This document shows positions 56,476-64,000 of a DNA stretch of 64,000 bases, in pieces. Each line of letters begins with the position of its first letter. The first letter of the stretch is position 1. The position numbers and the translations under genes were made by a program. This stretch comes from Mesorhizobium sp. C432A (GTDB lineage Bacteria > Pseudomonadota > Alphaproteobacteria > Rhizobiales > Rhizobiaceae): positions 1 through 64,000 of the forward strand of contig NZ_CP100470.1 of the NCBI RefSeq assembly GCF_030323145.1. The letters are read 5' to 3'. The notes under the pieces were generated by a model. It was not told where the DNA came from, searched no databases, and was given only the letters and a program-made list of their open reading frames with translations.

Positions 56476-57930
56476 TCAAGCAGTCGGAATGGGTTGATTT
56501 TCGAACAGCTGCCGACGCAGCTTGTCCATGTTTCGGAGATTGGCGACCTCGATGCGGTAGTCGGGATCTTTTCCGAACTCCGCACTGTTCTGAATCTCGA
56601 TATAGAGCGGTTCGAGTTTGTCGAGCAGATCGATTTGGCGTGCGGGCAGACCGGCCGGATCCACCACAATCAGGTCTGCGGGGTCCAGGTCAAACGGCGG
56701 GCCGGCAACCTGTGCGCCCCCGTCCTCAAGTGGAAGGTTGGCCAGTATAGCCGATACAGCCTCGACAATCTTGCGCATGCCGCGCATTGCGAGGTCAGCG
56801 ATTTCCTTTCGCAAGCCAGGGTCCTGCGACGTTCCGCGCGGAGTTCTGATGGCGTGCTGAATGGTCAGCACGATCAGTGTGTACTGCAGGCTAAAAACCT
56901 GACCCCAAAGCTTGGTGAATGATGACGTGATCAAGGTAGGTCGCTCTGCGCCATGACCCGTGCCCAGGTCGGGCGAGGTTGCTATGCTCTTCGTTCTCAC
57001 CTTTCCGGCCTCAAACGCATCGAACATTTCGATGAACTCGTGAAAATGCGAGTCCTCGTTTCCTTCAAACCCTTCCCCCTGTTCCGCAATCAGTCTGATG
57101 GCTGCGACCGCCTCCTGCCTGCTGCGCGCCGGCTCGATAAGCAGGGACGGCCAATCCGCGGCACCATCCCATTCCTCCTTGTCGGCCTGGTAAGCAGCAA
57201 TATCGGCGGGCGTTGAAAGGTCGGCATCCGTCAGGTGTGGGTATTTGCCCAGTTCGGGCGCAAGGGCTACAAGATTGAGAAAGCGGACGGCGTCTTTTTC
57301 ATCCATGAACAACCATTCGAGCACCGTATAGATCGCGCCAACGCGATGTGGCTCGATACCCGAGTCCTGCTTGGCGAGCGCAACGAGCTTTTTCACTTGA
57401 TCTGCAAGCTGAGCAGGCGGCTCCGCTGGCATTTCTGCAGCAACATATTTGGCGAGGACCGTGCGGGTGAGTGGTTCCAGTATGAACGGGATCGGATTTT
57501 TGTCGCTGTTCGCGCGATAGACATCGCGCTGAACGTAGACGGCGTCGGGCCCGCCTAGCAGTACCAGAAGGTTCTGCACCGTTGCAAAATGGCCCATTTC
57601 CTGGATGGCGATGTTCAAGATTTTCCGCTGGTAGTTCTCCTCTCCGCTGCTACCAACGACGATCGAATTGGCCGTATAAAGATATTGCACCATAAGGGCG
57701 TGCTCCACCTCAGCGGCCACCCTCAAGAGATCGATTGCGTACTCCTTGGCAGTCTCGGCTCCCTCTGCAATTGGGACGCCGATCTCCGCTAAAATGGCGA
57801 GCTGCCTTTGGTGCGAAGCAAAGGCCTTGGATGTACCGGCGTCACGCAGGTCCAGGCTGGGAATTTCAAGCTCAGCACCTATCGGCTTGTGCCATCTGAT
57901 CACGCGAGGCCGGATGTCGGTGATATTCAA
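56476..57930 (-). CDS. Ferritin-like (VioB/RebD-type) di-iron domain protein
   Basis: Start is TTG 57930, supported by GGAGGA 8 nt upstream. The 484-residue protein has an N-terminal four-helix ferritin-like domain ('AAEVEHALMVQYLYTA', 'NIAIQEMGHFATVQNLLVLLGG'), the fold of the iminophenyl-pyruvate dimer synthases VioB and RebD. ExxH-type iron ligands are visible. A helical C-terminal half follows. VioB-type enzymes dimerise imine products made by amino-acid oxidases, so it might act on the product of the LodA-like oxidase encoded next. That link is inference. Confidence 0.82.
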   Translation of the reverse strand: MNITDIRPRVIRWHKPIGAELEIPSLDLRDAGTSKAFASHQRQLAILAEIGVPIAEGAETAKEYAIDLLRVAAEVEHALMVQYLYTANSIVVGSSGEENYQRKILNIAIQEMGHFATVQNLLVLLGGPDAVYVQRDVYRANSDKNPIPFILEPLTRTVLAKYVAAEMPAEPPAQLADQVKKLVALAKQDSGIEPHRVGAIYTVLEWLFMDEKDAVRFLNLVALAPELGKYPHLTDADLSTPADIAAYQADKEEWDGAADWPSLLIEPARSRQEAVAAIRLIAEQGEGFEGNEDSHFHEFIEMFDAFEAGKVRTKSIATSPDLGTGHGAERPTLITSSFTKLWGQVFSLQYTLIVLTIQHAIRTPRGTSQDPGLRKEIADLAMRGMRKIVEAVSAILANLPLEDGGAQVAGPPFDLDPADLIVVDPAGLPARQIDLLDKLEPLYIEIQNSAEFGKDPDYRIEVANLRNMDKLRRQLFENQPIPTA

Positions 57931-57957
57931 ACGATTCCTCCGACGATAAAGATCTTC

Positions 57958-57977
57958 GGCGAGAAAAACATCTCGCC
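57958..57977 (-). terminator. Hairpin upstream of the ferritin-like gene
   Basis: On the minus strand GGCGAGA-TGTTTT-TCTCGCC is a perfect 7-bp stem with a 6-nt loop, 28-47 bp ahead of the TTG start. No strong U-run follows. It could be a weak terminator for the luxI/small-protein unit or a leader structure. Confidence 0.5.
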
Positions 57978-58109
57978 CATGACATCCAAACTTCCGATTA
58001 CGAAATGGTATTCTAGATGTGAACTTATTTGACTCTGCGCCAATATCGCGATTAAAAGCCCGGACTGTCCCGCCCAGATGCCATCCGACCTTGCGTAAGT
58101 TCCGCTCGA

Positions 58110-58412
58110 CTATTGCTTGTTGGCGCAGGCTTTGTCTGGATTAGGCTTCCATTCCGCGGCCTTGAGCAGATCTCCCTGCTGGCACGGATCGGCATCGCTG
58201 GAAACCGTTCCGGTTACCGTCCCATATGTCCCCACCACTGGTTTCGGGGCGGCGTGGGTTATATTATAGAGCTTGTCGGCGTCTTTCAGCACAATGCAGC
58301 CGGCTTCGACACCAGCTTCAGCACATCCTGACGCTGTGACTTGCTGGGCATATGCGCCAGTCATTTGGCCGAATAGTACAACTGCAGAGGTGATCATTAG
58401 CGCGTATCTCAT
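58110..58412 (-). CDS. Small exported protein downstream of luxI copy 2
   Basis: The 100-residue product has a signal peptide ('MRYALMITSAVVLFGQMTGAYAQ') and four cysteines in the mature part ('GCAEAGVEAGCIVL', 'DPCQQGD', 'KACANKQ'), probably two disulfides. A strong GGGAGGAAATA site precedes ATG 58412, which is 24 bp after luxI copy 2, so the two are probably co-transcribed. It resembles uncharacterised rhizobial periplasmic proteins. Function unknown. Confidence 0.8.
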   Translation of the reverse strand: MRYALMITSAVVLFGQMTGAYAQQVTASGCAEAGVEAGCIVLKDADKLYNITHAAPKPVVGTYGTVTGTVSSDADPCQQGDLLKAAEWKPNPDKACANKQ

Positions 58413-58436
58413 TATTTCCTCCCAATTTAATCGTTG

Positions 58437-59096
58437 TTATGCAGAGGCGTATCGCTTGTTGTTTCGGCTTTCGAAGAACGGCAATTGCCTGCCGCGACGA
58501 ACCAGCAGCGAATGGTCGATGCCGAGGATCTTGCGGACACTCGCCAGCGCCGCCTCATTCACGTCGATGTAGGCGACGATGTACCATTCGCCGTTTTCTT
58601 CGCGCGCCATGCCCATCGGCTCGGCCCGCCATTTGAGCGCGCCGTGGTGGGGCATGAAGTAGGTTTCCTGGATGCCGCCGACAGCGCCGAGACCCTCGTC
58701 GAGCGCGTATTCCATCACCGCGCAGCAGAGCTGCGTCAGCGTGCCCCGCAGCCCGGTCGAGCGTTTGTCGGGCACGACAAAAGTGCGTGTCCATTCGGCC
58801 CAATCGGGACGCCTGGGCACGCCTGATTTTTCGCACATGTGAGAAAAGATCTCCGAGACCATGTGCGGCTCGCTCGTTGGGATCAACCGAGCCGAGGTCA
58901 CCACGCGACCGTCTTCGATACCCAGCAGATAGGTTGCCGCTTCCGTATCGAACTGGTCCAGCTCGCGACCATCCGGGCTCGCAGGGCGCCAATGTTTCTG
59001 GTGCACGAAAAAGTCGTGCCGCCGGCGCAAAAACTCATCGAATTCGTTTTCGTAGAGATGCTTGTTATGCGCGTTGACGACATGGGCAGCTATCAT
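58437..59096 (-). CDS. luxI: Acyl-homoserine-lactone synthase, copy 2
   Basis: The 219-residue LuxI protein is identical to copy 1 through 'RRGRQLPF'; it then ends differently ('FESRNNKRYASA'). It lies 84 bp downstream of a full-length luxR, with the lux-box palindrome between them, so this is the copy in normal quorum-sensing context. Catalytic residues are as in copy 1. A BjaI/RpaI-like branched- or aryl-HSL product is possible; sequence alone does not settle the acyl group. Confidence 0.93.
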   Translation of the reverse strand: MIAAHVVNAHNKHLYENEFDEFLRRRHDFFVHQKHWRPASPDGRELDQFDTEAATYLLGIEDGRVVTSARLIPTSEPHMVSEIFSHMCEKSGVPRRPDWAEWTRTFVVPDKRSTGLRGTLTQLCCAVMEYALDEGLGAVGGIQETYFMPHHGALKWRAEPMGMAREENGEWYIVAYIDVNEAALASVRKILGIDHSLLVRRGRQLPFFESRNNKRYASA

Positions 59097-59104
59097 TGCG
59101 CGAT

Positions 59105-59125
59105 CCCCCGATCGTTCTTCGGGGG
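59105..59125 (-). promoter_or_regulatory. luxI leader hairpin, copy 2
   Basis: CCCCCGA (59105-59111) pairs with TCGGGGG (59119-59125) across a 7-nt loop, 8 bp before the luxI start. Same structure as copy 1. Confidence 0.5.
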
Positions 59126-59155
59126 AATAGTTGCAGTCTCGCTAAAGTACGTCAC

Positions 59156-59171
59156 CTGTCCGATCGGACAG
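59156..59171 (-). promoter_or_regulatory. lux-box-like palindrome, copy 2
   Basis: A perfect 16-bp palindrome CTGTCCGATCGGACAG lies between luxR and luxI. It is the expected site for the LuxR protein to control luxI (positive feedback). Confidence 0.78.
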
Positions 59172-59180
59172 TTGACACGT

Positions 59181-59918
59181 TCAGGGATGGATCAGACGCC
59201 TGCGCACTGCTTCGACAACGGCTTGCGTGGTCGAAGCGACGCCAAAAGCCTCACGAGCCCGCGTAGCGTGCCATTTGACAGTGCGCTCCGTCACGCCGAG
59301 AATCTGGGATGTTTCCGACGAAGTCTTGCCCGCCGCAGCCCACAAAAGCACTTCCTTTTCGCGATCCGTCAGCGGACCTTCATCACCGTCGTCATTTGAC
59401 AGAGCCTGGATCGACATGCCGGCATATACCGCCATCGTCACCAGTTGCACCTGCTGTCGCGGAGAGAGCGTGCAGGACTTGGCAGAGGAGGCGAATGACA
59501 AGACAGACTGCCAATGGTGGACGCTGAGCATTGGCACGGCAAAACCGCTCAGGATGCCGAACTCTGTCGCTTCGCCCGCAACGCGTCGCGAACCTTCCGT
59601 ATCGGACCATTTTGCCGGGACGTCGGCCCAAAGGAACGGCTTCAGGGTTTTCGCCGAGTATATGCAGACGCCGTCGACGGCGGCATGCTCGGCCTCGACA
59701 TAACGTTCGAACCAGCCTGCAGGCCAGCCATTCAGTTCAACCATCGGCGCCAGCTTTTGTCCTCCAAGTGGCACACCGCTCAGGATAAGATGTTCGAAGC
59801 CGAGATTTCTGACCGTTTCAAGAAGATCACTTAGCACCGGCCCCGTTGCCGTGTGCTTCCTGCAGCGTTCGACAAAATCAAACACGTCTGAATCAATCAT
59901 GTCAGTGACCCCGCCCAC
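59181..59918 (-). CDS. luxR: LuxR-family quorum-sensing regulator
   Basis: The 245-residue protein starts at GTG 59918 or ATG 59900. It has an autoinducer-binding domain ('LNGWPAGWFERYVEAEHAAVD', with the Trp/Tyr/Asp pocket pattern, and 'PFLWADVPAKW') and a C-terminal GerE-type HTH ('LTDREKEVLLWAAAGKTSSE', '[17 protein letters not shown]'). It binds the HSL made by the LuxI next to it and acts at palindromes such as 59156-59171. The pocket region resembles RpaR/BjaR-type receptors. Its 3' end is duplicated in repeat copy 1. Confidence 0.94.
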   Translation of the reverse strand: MGGVTDMIDSDVFDFVERCRKHTATGPVLSDLLETVRNLGFEHLILSGVPLGGQKLAPMVELNGWPAGWFERYVEAEHAAVDGVCIYSAKTLKPFLWADVPAKWSDTEGSRRVAGEATEFGILSGFAVPMLSVHHWQSVLSFASSAKSCTLSPRQQVQLVTMAVYAGMSIQALSNDDGDEGPLTDREKEVLLWAAAGKTSSETSQILGVTERTVKWHATRAREAFGVASTTQAVVEAVRRRLIHP

Positions 59919-60610
59919 ACACGCTGAAACAAGTATATCGGAAAATTAGGGACTTGGAATGTATCCTGATAAGCCAGCGCTGGCTCGACAGCGGGCCGGG
60001 GCAAGCCTTGCTTCGATGTGGTGAGTTCCTGCCAGCCCTGAAAAATCTAGATGAGACGGCGGCCACAATTTCCCCGGTTGAGCGTTTAGGACGCTTGCTG
60101 AAACTGCAGAGCAGTTCTTGGTGCACCCCGCGATCCATCATTGGCTCGTGACGGACACGAGGCCACAACCGTTTCAATGTCACCATTCTTGTGCGCTGCG
60201 ACCTCGAAAAACAGGTGCGAAATCGCGATCCCAATCCAAGCGTCAGTGACCCTTCCCCGCGTCCTCGATGCTCGCGTTGTAGAAGCCCTCCTTAGATCCC
60301 ACCGCCAACAAGGTGGAAAACCGGTGCCTGGTCAATCTCGCAGCAATGATACCAGACCTGCTTGAGCCGGATAAGCACATAGAAATGCTCGGCGTCGCAG
60401 CAGACGCGCGGTAGTTACCAAAAAGGCTGCAGTGAGGCCGCAACCAGCTAGCTCCGAAATGATGGTCCCTGTCCGCCTCTGTCCTAAATGTCTCGCCAGC
60501 CTGCTCCCTGTCCCAAGGCTAAATCTACCTTTGAAAGCCCCAGTTGGCAGTCAATATCGAATCGTCCTAGGCACGCTCTGTGAGCGACAATCACCTTATT
60601 TGAGTTGGAC
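59919..60610. other. Intergenic region upstream of luxR
   Basis: About 690 bp separates the divergent luxR and the hypothetical gene at 60611. No recognised gene, RNA or repeat was seen. It must hold both promoters. Confidence 0.45.
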
Positions 60611-61836
60611 ATGTCGGATTCATTCATTCGTGAGGAACTGTATGACTTGGTCTGGTCAGAGCCAGTACGGAGCCTTGCGGAGAAGCGCGGAATTTCGGAC
60701 GTGGCGTTTGCAAGGTCTGTCGCAAGCACGACATCCCGCTACCGCCGCGCGGACATTGGGCGAAACTTCAGGCCGGGAAGAAGACTTTCAGGCAACCACT
60801 GCCCCGCCGCGGCATTGGAATGCCACAAATCATCCGACTCGGTGCCGACCGCTGGTCGCAATATCCCACGCCGCGAAACCTGGCTGCTTTGGACCTTCCC
60901 CTGCCGCCAACCTTCGAAGAGCCGGTCGCCGATGTTTCCCAACGCGTTCGCTCCCTAGTTGGAAGAGTCGGAATCCCCAAGACCTTTGCAAAGGCCCATC
61001 GGATCATCGGACGGCTTCTGCAAGAGGACGATGTCCGACGGCAAAAATACCACGCGTCGAGTTACCGCTCGATTTTTGACGCGCCGCTCTTTGACTCTCC
61101 GTTTGAACGAAGGCGATTGCGCATTCTCAATGCGCTTCTCGTCGCCTTGGAGCGTTGTGGCGCACGACCATCCGGCCCAGGCAAAGATCCGAGCGGTTTC
61201 AGTGTTCGCATCGGAGACCAGGACCTCTCGCTCATGGTCGATCGGCCTGGGCAGGATCGTCACGGCTGGAGAAATTCCGCTGATCTCACCCGTCCTGCAT
61301 CGGACAAGATGCGGGCGGTAATCTCGACCGGCTACAAGCTCGAAGGGATGAAACTCTCATGGGAGGATGCAGACGGCGATCCAATTGAAAACCACCTCGA
61401 CGACATTGTCACGACTACTATCGTCGGAGCCGAACTTCACTATCGCAGGCGCGAAACTGCACACCACGAATGGCTGGTGAGTCGCAAAGCACAATTGATC
61501 GAAGAAGCCCGCAAACGTATCGAGGAAGATGAGCGCAAGGAACGCGAGCGGCGAATAAGGGCAGAGCAAGCACGGTTAGATCGCCTTCTTGGCGAGGCAG
61601 CCGCCTTCAGGCAAGCCAATGATATCCGGGGCTATGTTCAATCCGCACGCGAGGCCAATACCACTTCCTGCAAGCCCGCGTCCGACACCGATCTGGAGAC
61701 CTGGGCCTTGTGGGCTCTGGCCCAGGCCGACAGAATTGACCCAGTGTTGTCGAAACGTTTTTTGGAAGACGATCCAGAAACGCCAGGTACTGGTCGGGAG
61801 CAACGCTCAGCTGCTGGACATCAGCGATCAACATAG
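60611..61836 (+). CDS. Conserved hypothetical protein, single frameshift
   Basis: The N-terminal frame 'MSDSFIREELYDLVWSEPVR' then 'SLAEKRGISDVAFA' shifts at the AA pair 60713-60714. One more A there gives 'FAKVCRKHDIPLPPRGHWAK' and 'LQAGKKTF', continuing into the frame open to 61836 (~409 residues). The 'EELYxLVWSxPxxxLAxxxGISDVxLAKxCRxxxIPxPPRGYWA' pattern belongs to a widespread, uncharacterised family with an HTH-like N-terminus. A charged coiled coil ('ARKRIEEDERKERERRIRAE') follows near residue 300. Function unknown; DNA binding is possible. A TTGAGTTGGAC context precedes ATG 60611. Confidence 0.78.
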
Positions 61837-62000
61837 GTTCAATTTGCGCGCTAAGTTCGCTGTCGGGCGGAGCAATTCAAAAGAGGCATCAATGTCCCGT
61901 TCTATCGCACGCTGGACAATGACAATATTCGGGAGAATGATGCGTTTCGAAAATCATGCACATTGGATATCGTTGAAGCTTGGTCGAACGCGAGGAAATC

Positions 62001-63245
62001 ATGCGTGTTTGTGCAGTAGCTGTAATTCTTTTGTCTCTCCTGCTTGTACCGGCAGCAGCACGTGACATAACCGTTGCGACGTGGAATCTGGGGTGGCACG
62101 TGGACAAGGCCACTGCGGCGACCTGGATCTCGAAATGCGATGGTCTGTTTGAAAAGGACACCACCAGCGGCGTCTGGAAGCCCTCGGCTAGCGGAACGGG
62201 CATTCCTGGCTGGCAGGTCAATTTTCGTGAGAAGGTCGAATGGGATTGGACTAAATTCCCGGTGTGCGATGTCTACAAGGATCGCTCCTTCGATACTGTG
62301 CCAGTGACTGTTGGCGCGTATGACAAGCGGCTACAGCAGCTCAATGACTTTATACAGAACACCATCCCCGCCGATGTCTACGCTTTTGAAGAAGTGAGTG
62401 GGGAGCAAGCCGTTCGAGAGGCCCTGCCGGAGGGGGGGAACGGTTACAACGTCTGCACTTTCTCTGACTTCAAGGTTCAGCGCCTTGCGGTCGCGTGGAA
62501 GGCGGAGCTTGGTGAGTCGGTTGCCTGCACGGTCGAACCGCAACTGAGCCTCCCTGACAATCCGGAAGAAGACCAGCCGCGTCCCGGCTTATCGATTGAC
62601 CTGAGGATCGACGGAGAGCTGGTTCGCGTTCTGGTCGTGCACCTAAAATCGTCCTGCGTATCGCCGCTAGAGGCCAGCGGAGACCTGACAGACGGTAATG
62701 ACCGCGACTGCAGGATTCTGCAGCAACAGATCGTTCCAATTGAAAGTTGGGTTGAGGACCGGTTCAGCGGAGCGGATAAAGTCATTCTGCTTGGGGACTT
62801 CAACCGGAACTTCTGGCACGAAGTGCACGAAACAGGTCCAGTCCGTACGGATGGCAGCTCACCGCACACTCCTCTGCCAGCCGGCGTACTGGTAAAGGAC
62901 CTGTTCGGAGAAGTATTCGATGATGACCCGGCTGCGACAACCGTGACGCTGCTTCCCGAAGAATGTCCGATAAACGCGATGACAATGGCGCTCTGCCACA
63001 AGGGCGAAACAGAGATTTTGAGCGCAGACGAGAGAAAGCAACTCGGCCATTCCGAGAACCTTGGATGTCGGAACCCCTTGGGGCTAGATCATATTCTTAT
63101 CAGCCGTGGCATCTCGAGCGCGCATCCAGCCACACATATCGCGATAGGCGTGTTTGGGGGGACAAAAGCCGCCAGCGAAACGCACCCAGATCCCGTGCTC
63201 GCGATTTCCGACCATTGTCCCATGGTGGCGAAACTCACGCTCTAA
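62001..63245 (+). CDS. Secreted endonuclease/exonuclease/phosphatase-family protein
   Basis: Start at ATG 62001 behind GAGGAA, giving a signal peptide 'MRVCAVAVILLSLLLVPAAA'. The ~414-residue protein has the EEP fold (DNase I-like): 'ITVATWNLGWH' (first strand, Asn), 'ADVYAFEEVSG' (metal-binding Glu), 'VLVVHLKSSC' (catalytic-His strand), 'VILLGDFNRNF' (Asp-Asn) and 'LDHILISRG' plus 'AISDHCPMVAKL' (the terminal SDHxP motif). It could cleave nucleic acid or phosphoesters outside the cytoplasm. The substrate is not determinable from sequence. Confidence 0.88.
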   Translation: MRVCAVAVILLSLLLVPAAARDITVATWNLGWHVDKATAATWISKCDGLFEKDTTSGVWKPSASGTGIPGWQVNFREKVEWDWTKFPVCDVYKDRSFDTVPVTVGAYDKRLQQLNDFIQNTIPADVYAFEEVSGEQAVREALPEGGNGYNVCTFSDFKVQRLAVAWKAELGESVACTVEPQLSLPDNPEEDQPRPGLSIDLRIDGELVRVLVVHLKSSCVSPLEASGDLTDGNDRDCRILQQQIVPIESWVEDRFSGADKVILLGDFNRNFWHEVHETGPVRTDGSSPHTPLPAGVLVKDLFGEVFDDDPAATTVTLLPEECPINAMTMALCHKGETEILSADERKQLGHSENLGCRNPLGLDHILISRGISSAHPATHIAIGVFGGTKAASETHPDPVLAISDHCPMVAKLTL

Positions 63246-63681
63246 GGAGTCCAACTCGATTGGTGCAGCTTGACGGCATTTGAAGTAGGCCGCACCGAGA
63301 CTGGCCGCAGATATCTGACTCGCTACCCGAACGGCTACCCGAGGTTTGGGGTGAACACTCAAGCCGCAGACATGGCAGCGCCTGATCGATGACAGTCCAA
63401 GCAGGTTAGTCGCCTGAGGCTTCACAAACAACTCCAAAGATGTACAAAGCAGCGCCATTCTGCGATCGCGACATTGTTACAAATAATACCATCATCCCCG
63501 CTTCGCATCACGCTGCCCGTCGTATGGTCCAGCGATTCAGACGGAAGCCCACCACTTCAGTTCCGGCGCCGAAACCGATCTGAAGCGGCTTTTTACCCTT
63601 ACAGTGGATAATTTCACTTCTTCCAGTTGACTCCGCAGTAGCACAATCAGAGTATTAACATGGGAGCGGGGTGATCTTCTA
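63246..63681. other. Intergenic region without a recognisable gene
   Basis: I see no gene in this 436-bp stretch. The minus-strand frame between 63084 and 63458 mostly overlaps the preceding gene and has no motif. Confidence 0.45.
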
Positions 63682-64000
63682 ATGCGCAACTGGTTGTCAG
63701 CAGCACGGTTTTGCCTGCCAGCACTTTTCCTTGCGTCTTGCGCATATCCGCCCGACGTTCACGATTACTCGCGGGTTGACACCTATGATATCGTGAAGCG
63801 AATTCGATGCGAAATGCGAGACGCGTTGAGAGCCGAAATCAAGACGATTATTGAGGACAACGATAAGCCGCTGAACATCTCTCTTGAAAGCGATAGAGAC
63901 TATCTCTTGTTACCTACAAGACGGATTGTTGGACAGGCAAAAACCTACATCGATCGTTACGGAAAAGCGATAGTTGGCTACGATTTCGCTTTTGATATCA
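63682..64000 (+). CDS. Putative lipoprotein (partial, runs off window)
   Basis: ATG 63682 opens 'MRNWLSAARFCLPALFLASC' followed by 'AYPPDVHDYSRVDTYDIVKR', a lipoprotein signal with lipobox LASC. About 106 residues are in view with no stop. The rest includes 'IRCEMRDALRAEIKTIIEDN', seen in uncharacterised rhizobial lipoproteins. Function unknown. Confidence 0.75.
   Translation, partial: MRNWLSAARFCLPALFLASCAYPPDVHDYSRVDTYDIVKRIRCEMRDALRAEIKTIIEDNDKPLNISLESDRDYLLLPTRRIVGQAKTYIDRYGKAIVGYDFAFDI

Larger units (their letters stand above)
58480..59274. repeat. 795-bp direct repeat, copy 2
   Basis: Apparently exact counterpart of 50786-51580. Unlike copy 1, the luxR sequence continues past 59274 into a complete gene, which marks this as the original arrangement on the luxR side. 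Confidence 0.93.

Noticed and set aside
59919..60610. Small frames upstream of luxR
   Set aside because: Several of 60-110 codons exist on both strands, but none has a motif or convincing start.
1..64000. tRNA, rRNA and intact insertion sequences
   Set aside because: I looked for tRNA-like cloverleaf ends, rRNA core sequences and transposase motifs and saw none I could support. A proper covariance-model scan would be needed to exclude small RNAs.

Overview
The window looks like the chromosome or a genomic island of an alphaproteobacterium of the Rhizobiales, most likely Mesorhizobium or a close relative. The basis is high GC, many CUT2-type sugar ABC transporters, a rhizobial palindromic repeat (10874-10972), a MucR/Ros fragment and a BjaI/RpaI-like quorum-sensing pair. 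The genus is an inference; there is no rRNA or other marker gene here.

Left part (1-18.7 kb), mostly + strand. The window opens inside a giant type-I-secreted RTX/VCBS adhesin. It is built from near-identical 738-bp tandem repeats; the first 2 kb carries many 1-2 nt indels and the rest is clean. Next come a small exported protein, a lytic transglycosylase, a periplasmic-binding-like lipoprotein, a nuclease-fold protein and a membrane protein with a degenerate GGDEF domain. A LacI-type regulator then precedes a tightly coupled sugar operon (binding protein, ATPase, two permeases, D-tagatose/D-allulose 3-epimerase-like enzyme), with a visible promoter and palindromic operator.

Middle (18.9-32.8 kb). 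A 1.5-kb graveyard holds fragments of five unrelated genes. It is followed by a minus-strand operon: ROK regulator, M20 peptidase, two paralogous sugar-binding proteins, permease, YhfX-like PLP enzyme, ATPase. Then come a GH1-like glycosidase whose downstream SDR and MucR partners are decayed, a Ser/Thr/Gly-repeat exported protein, and an AT-rich spacer. The spacer carries a recurrent TACCGTCA motif and a sequence like the 3' end of guaA, a known Mesorhizobium ICE integration target.

Right part (32.8-59.9 kb) is almost entirely minus strand and is the notable section. (a) 59.9-58.1 kb: luxR, luxI and a small exported protein. (b) 57.9-51.9 kb: VioB-like ferritin-fold protein, LodA-type quinone-cofactor oxidase, LodB-type flavoprotein, a free-standing peptidase prodomain and a subtilase. 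(c) 51.4-50.3 kb: a second luxI inside an apparently exact 795-bp direct repeat of (a), so module (b) lies between two copies of the synthase. (d) 50.2-45.7 kb: cytochrome-like proteins, tyrosinase and a DUF2182 membrane protein. (e) 45.6-32.8 kb: a putative conflict or cell-death cassette. It comprises a beta-propeller/transmembrane/CHAT-protease protein, a two-TM protein, a subtilisin-trypsin double protease, a trypsin-P-loop NTPase and a STAND-like NTPase with an internal cold-shock domain. The layout suggests density-controlled oxidative and proteolytic effectors next to an NTPase-regulated protease network; this functional reading is inference.

The right end (60.6-64 kb, + strand) has a conserved hypothetical gene, a secreted endonuclease/exonuclease/phosphatase-family protein and the start of a lipoprotein gene. 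Three genes (at 40738, 41583 and 60713) are each restored by one extra base in a short homopolymer, and the MBL fragment near 20240 shows the same. Together with the indels at 1-2100 this points to residual sequencing error, although true mutation or programmed frameshifting is not excluded.
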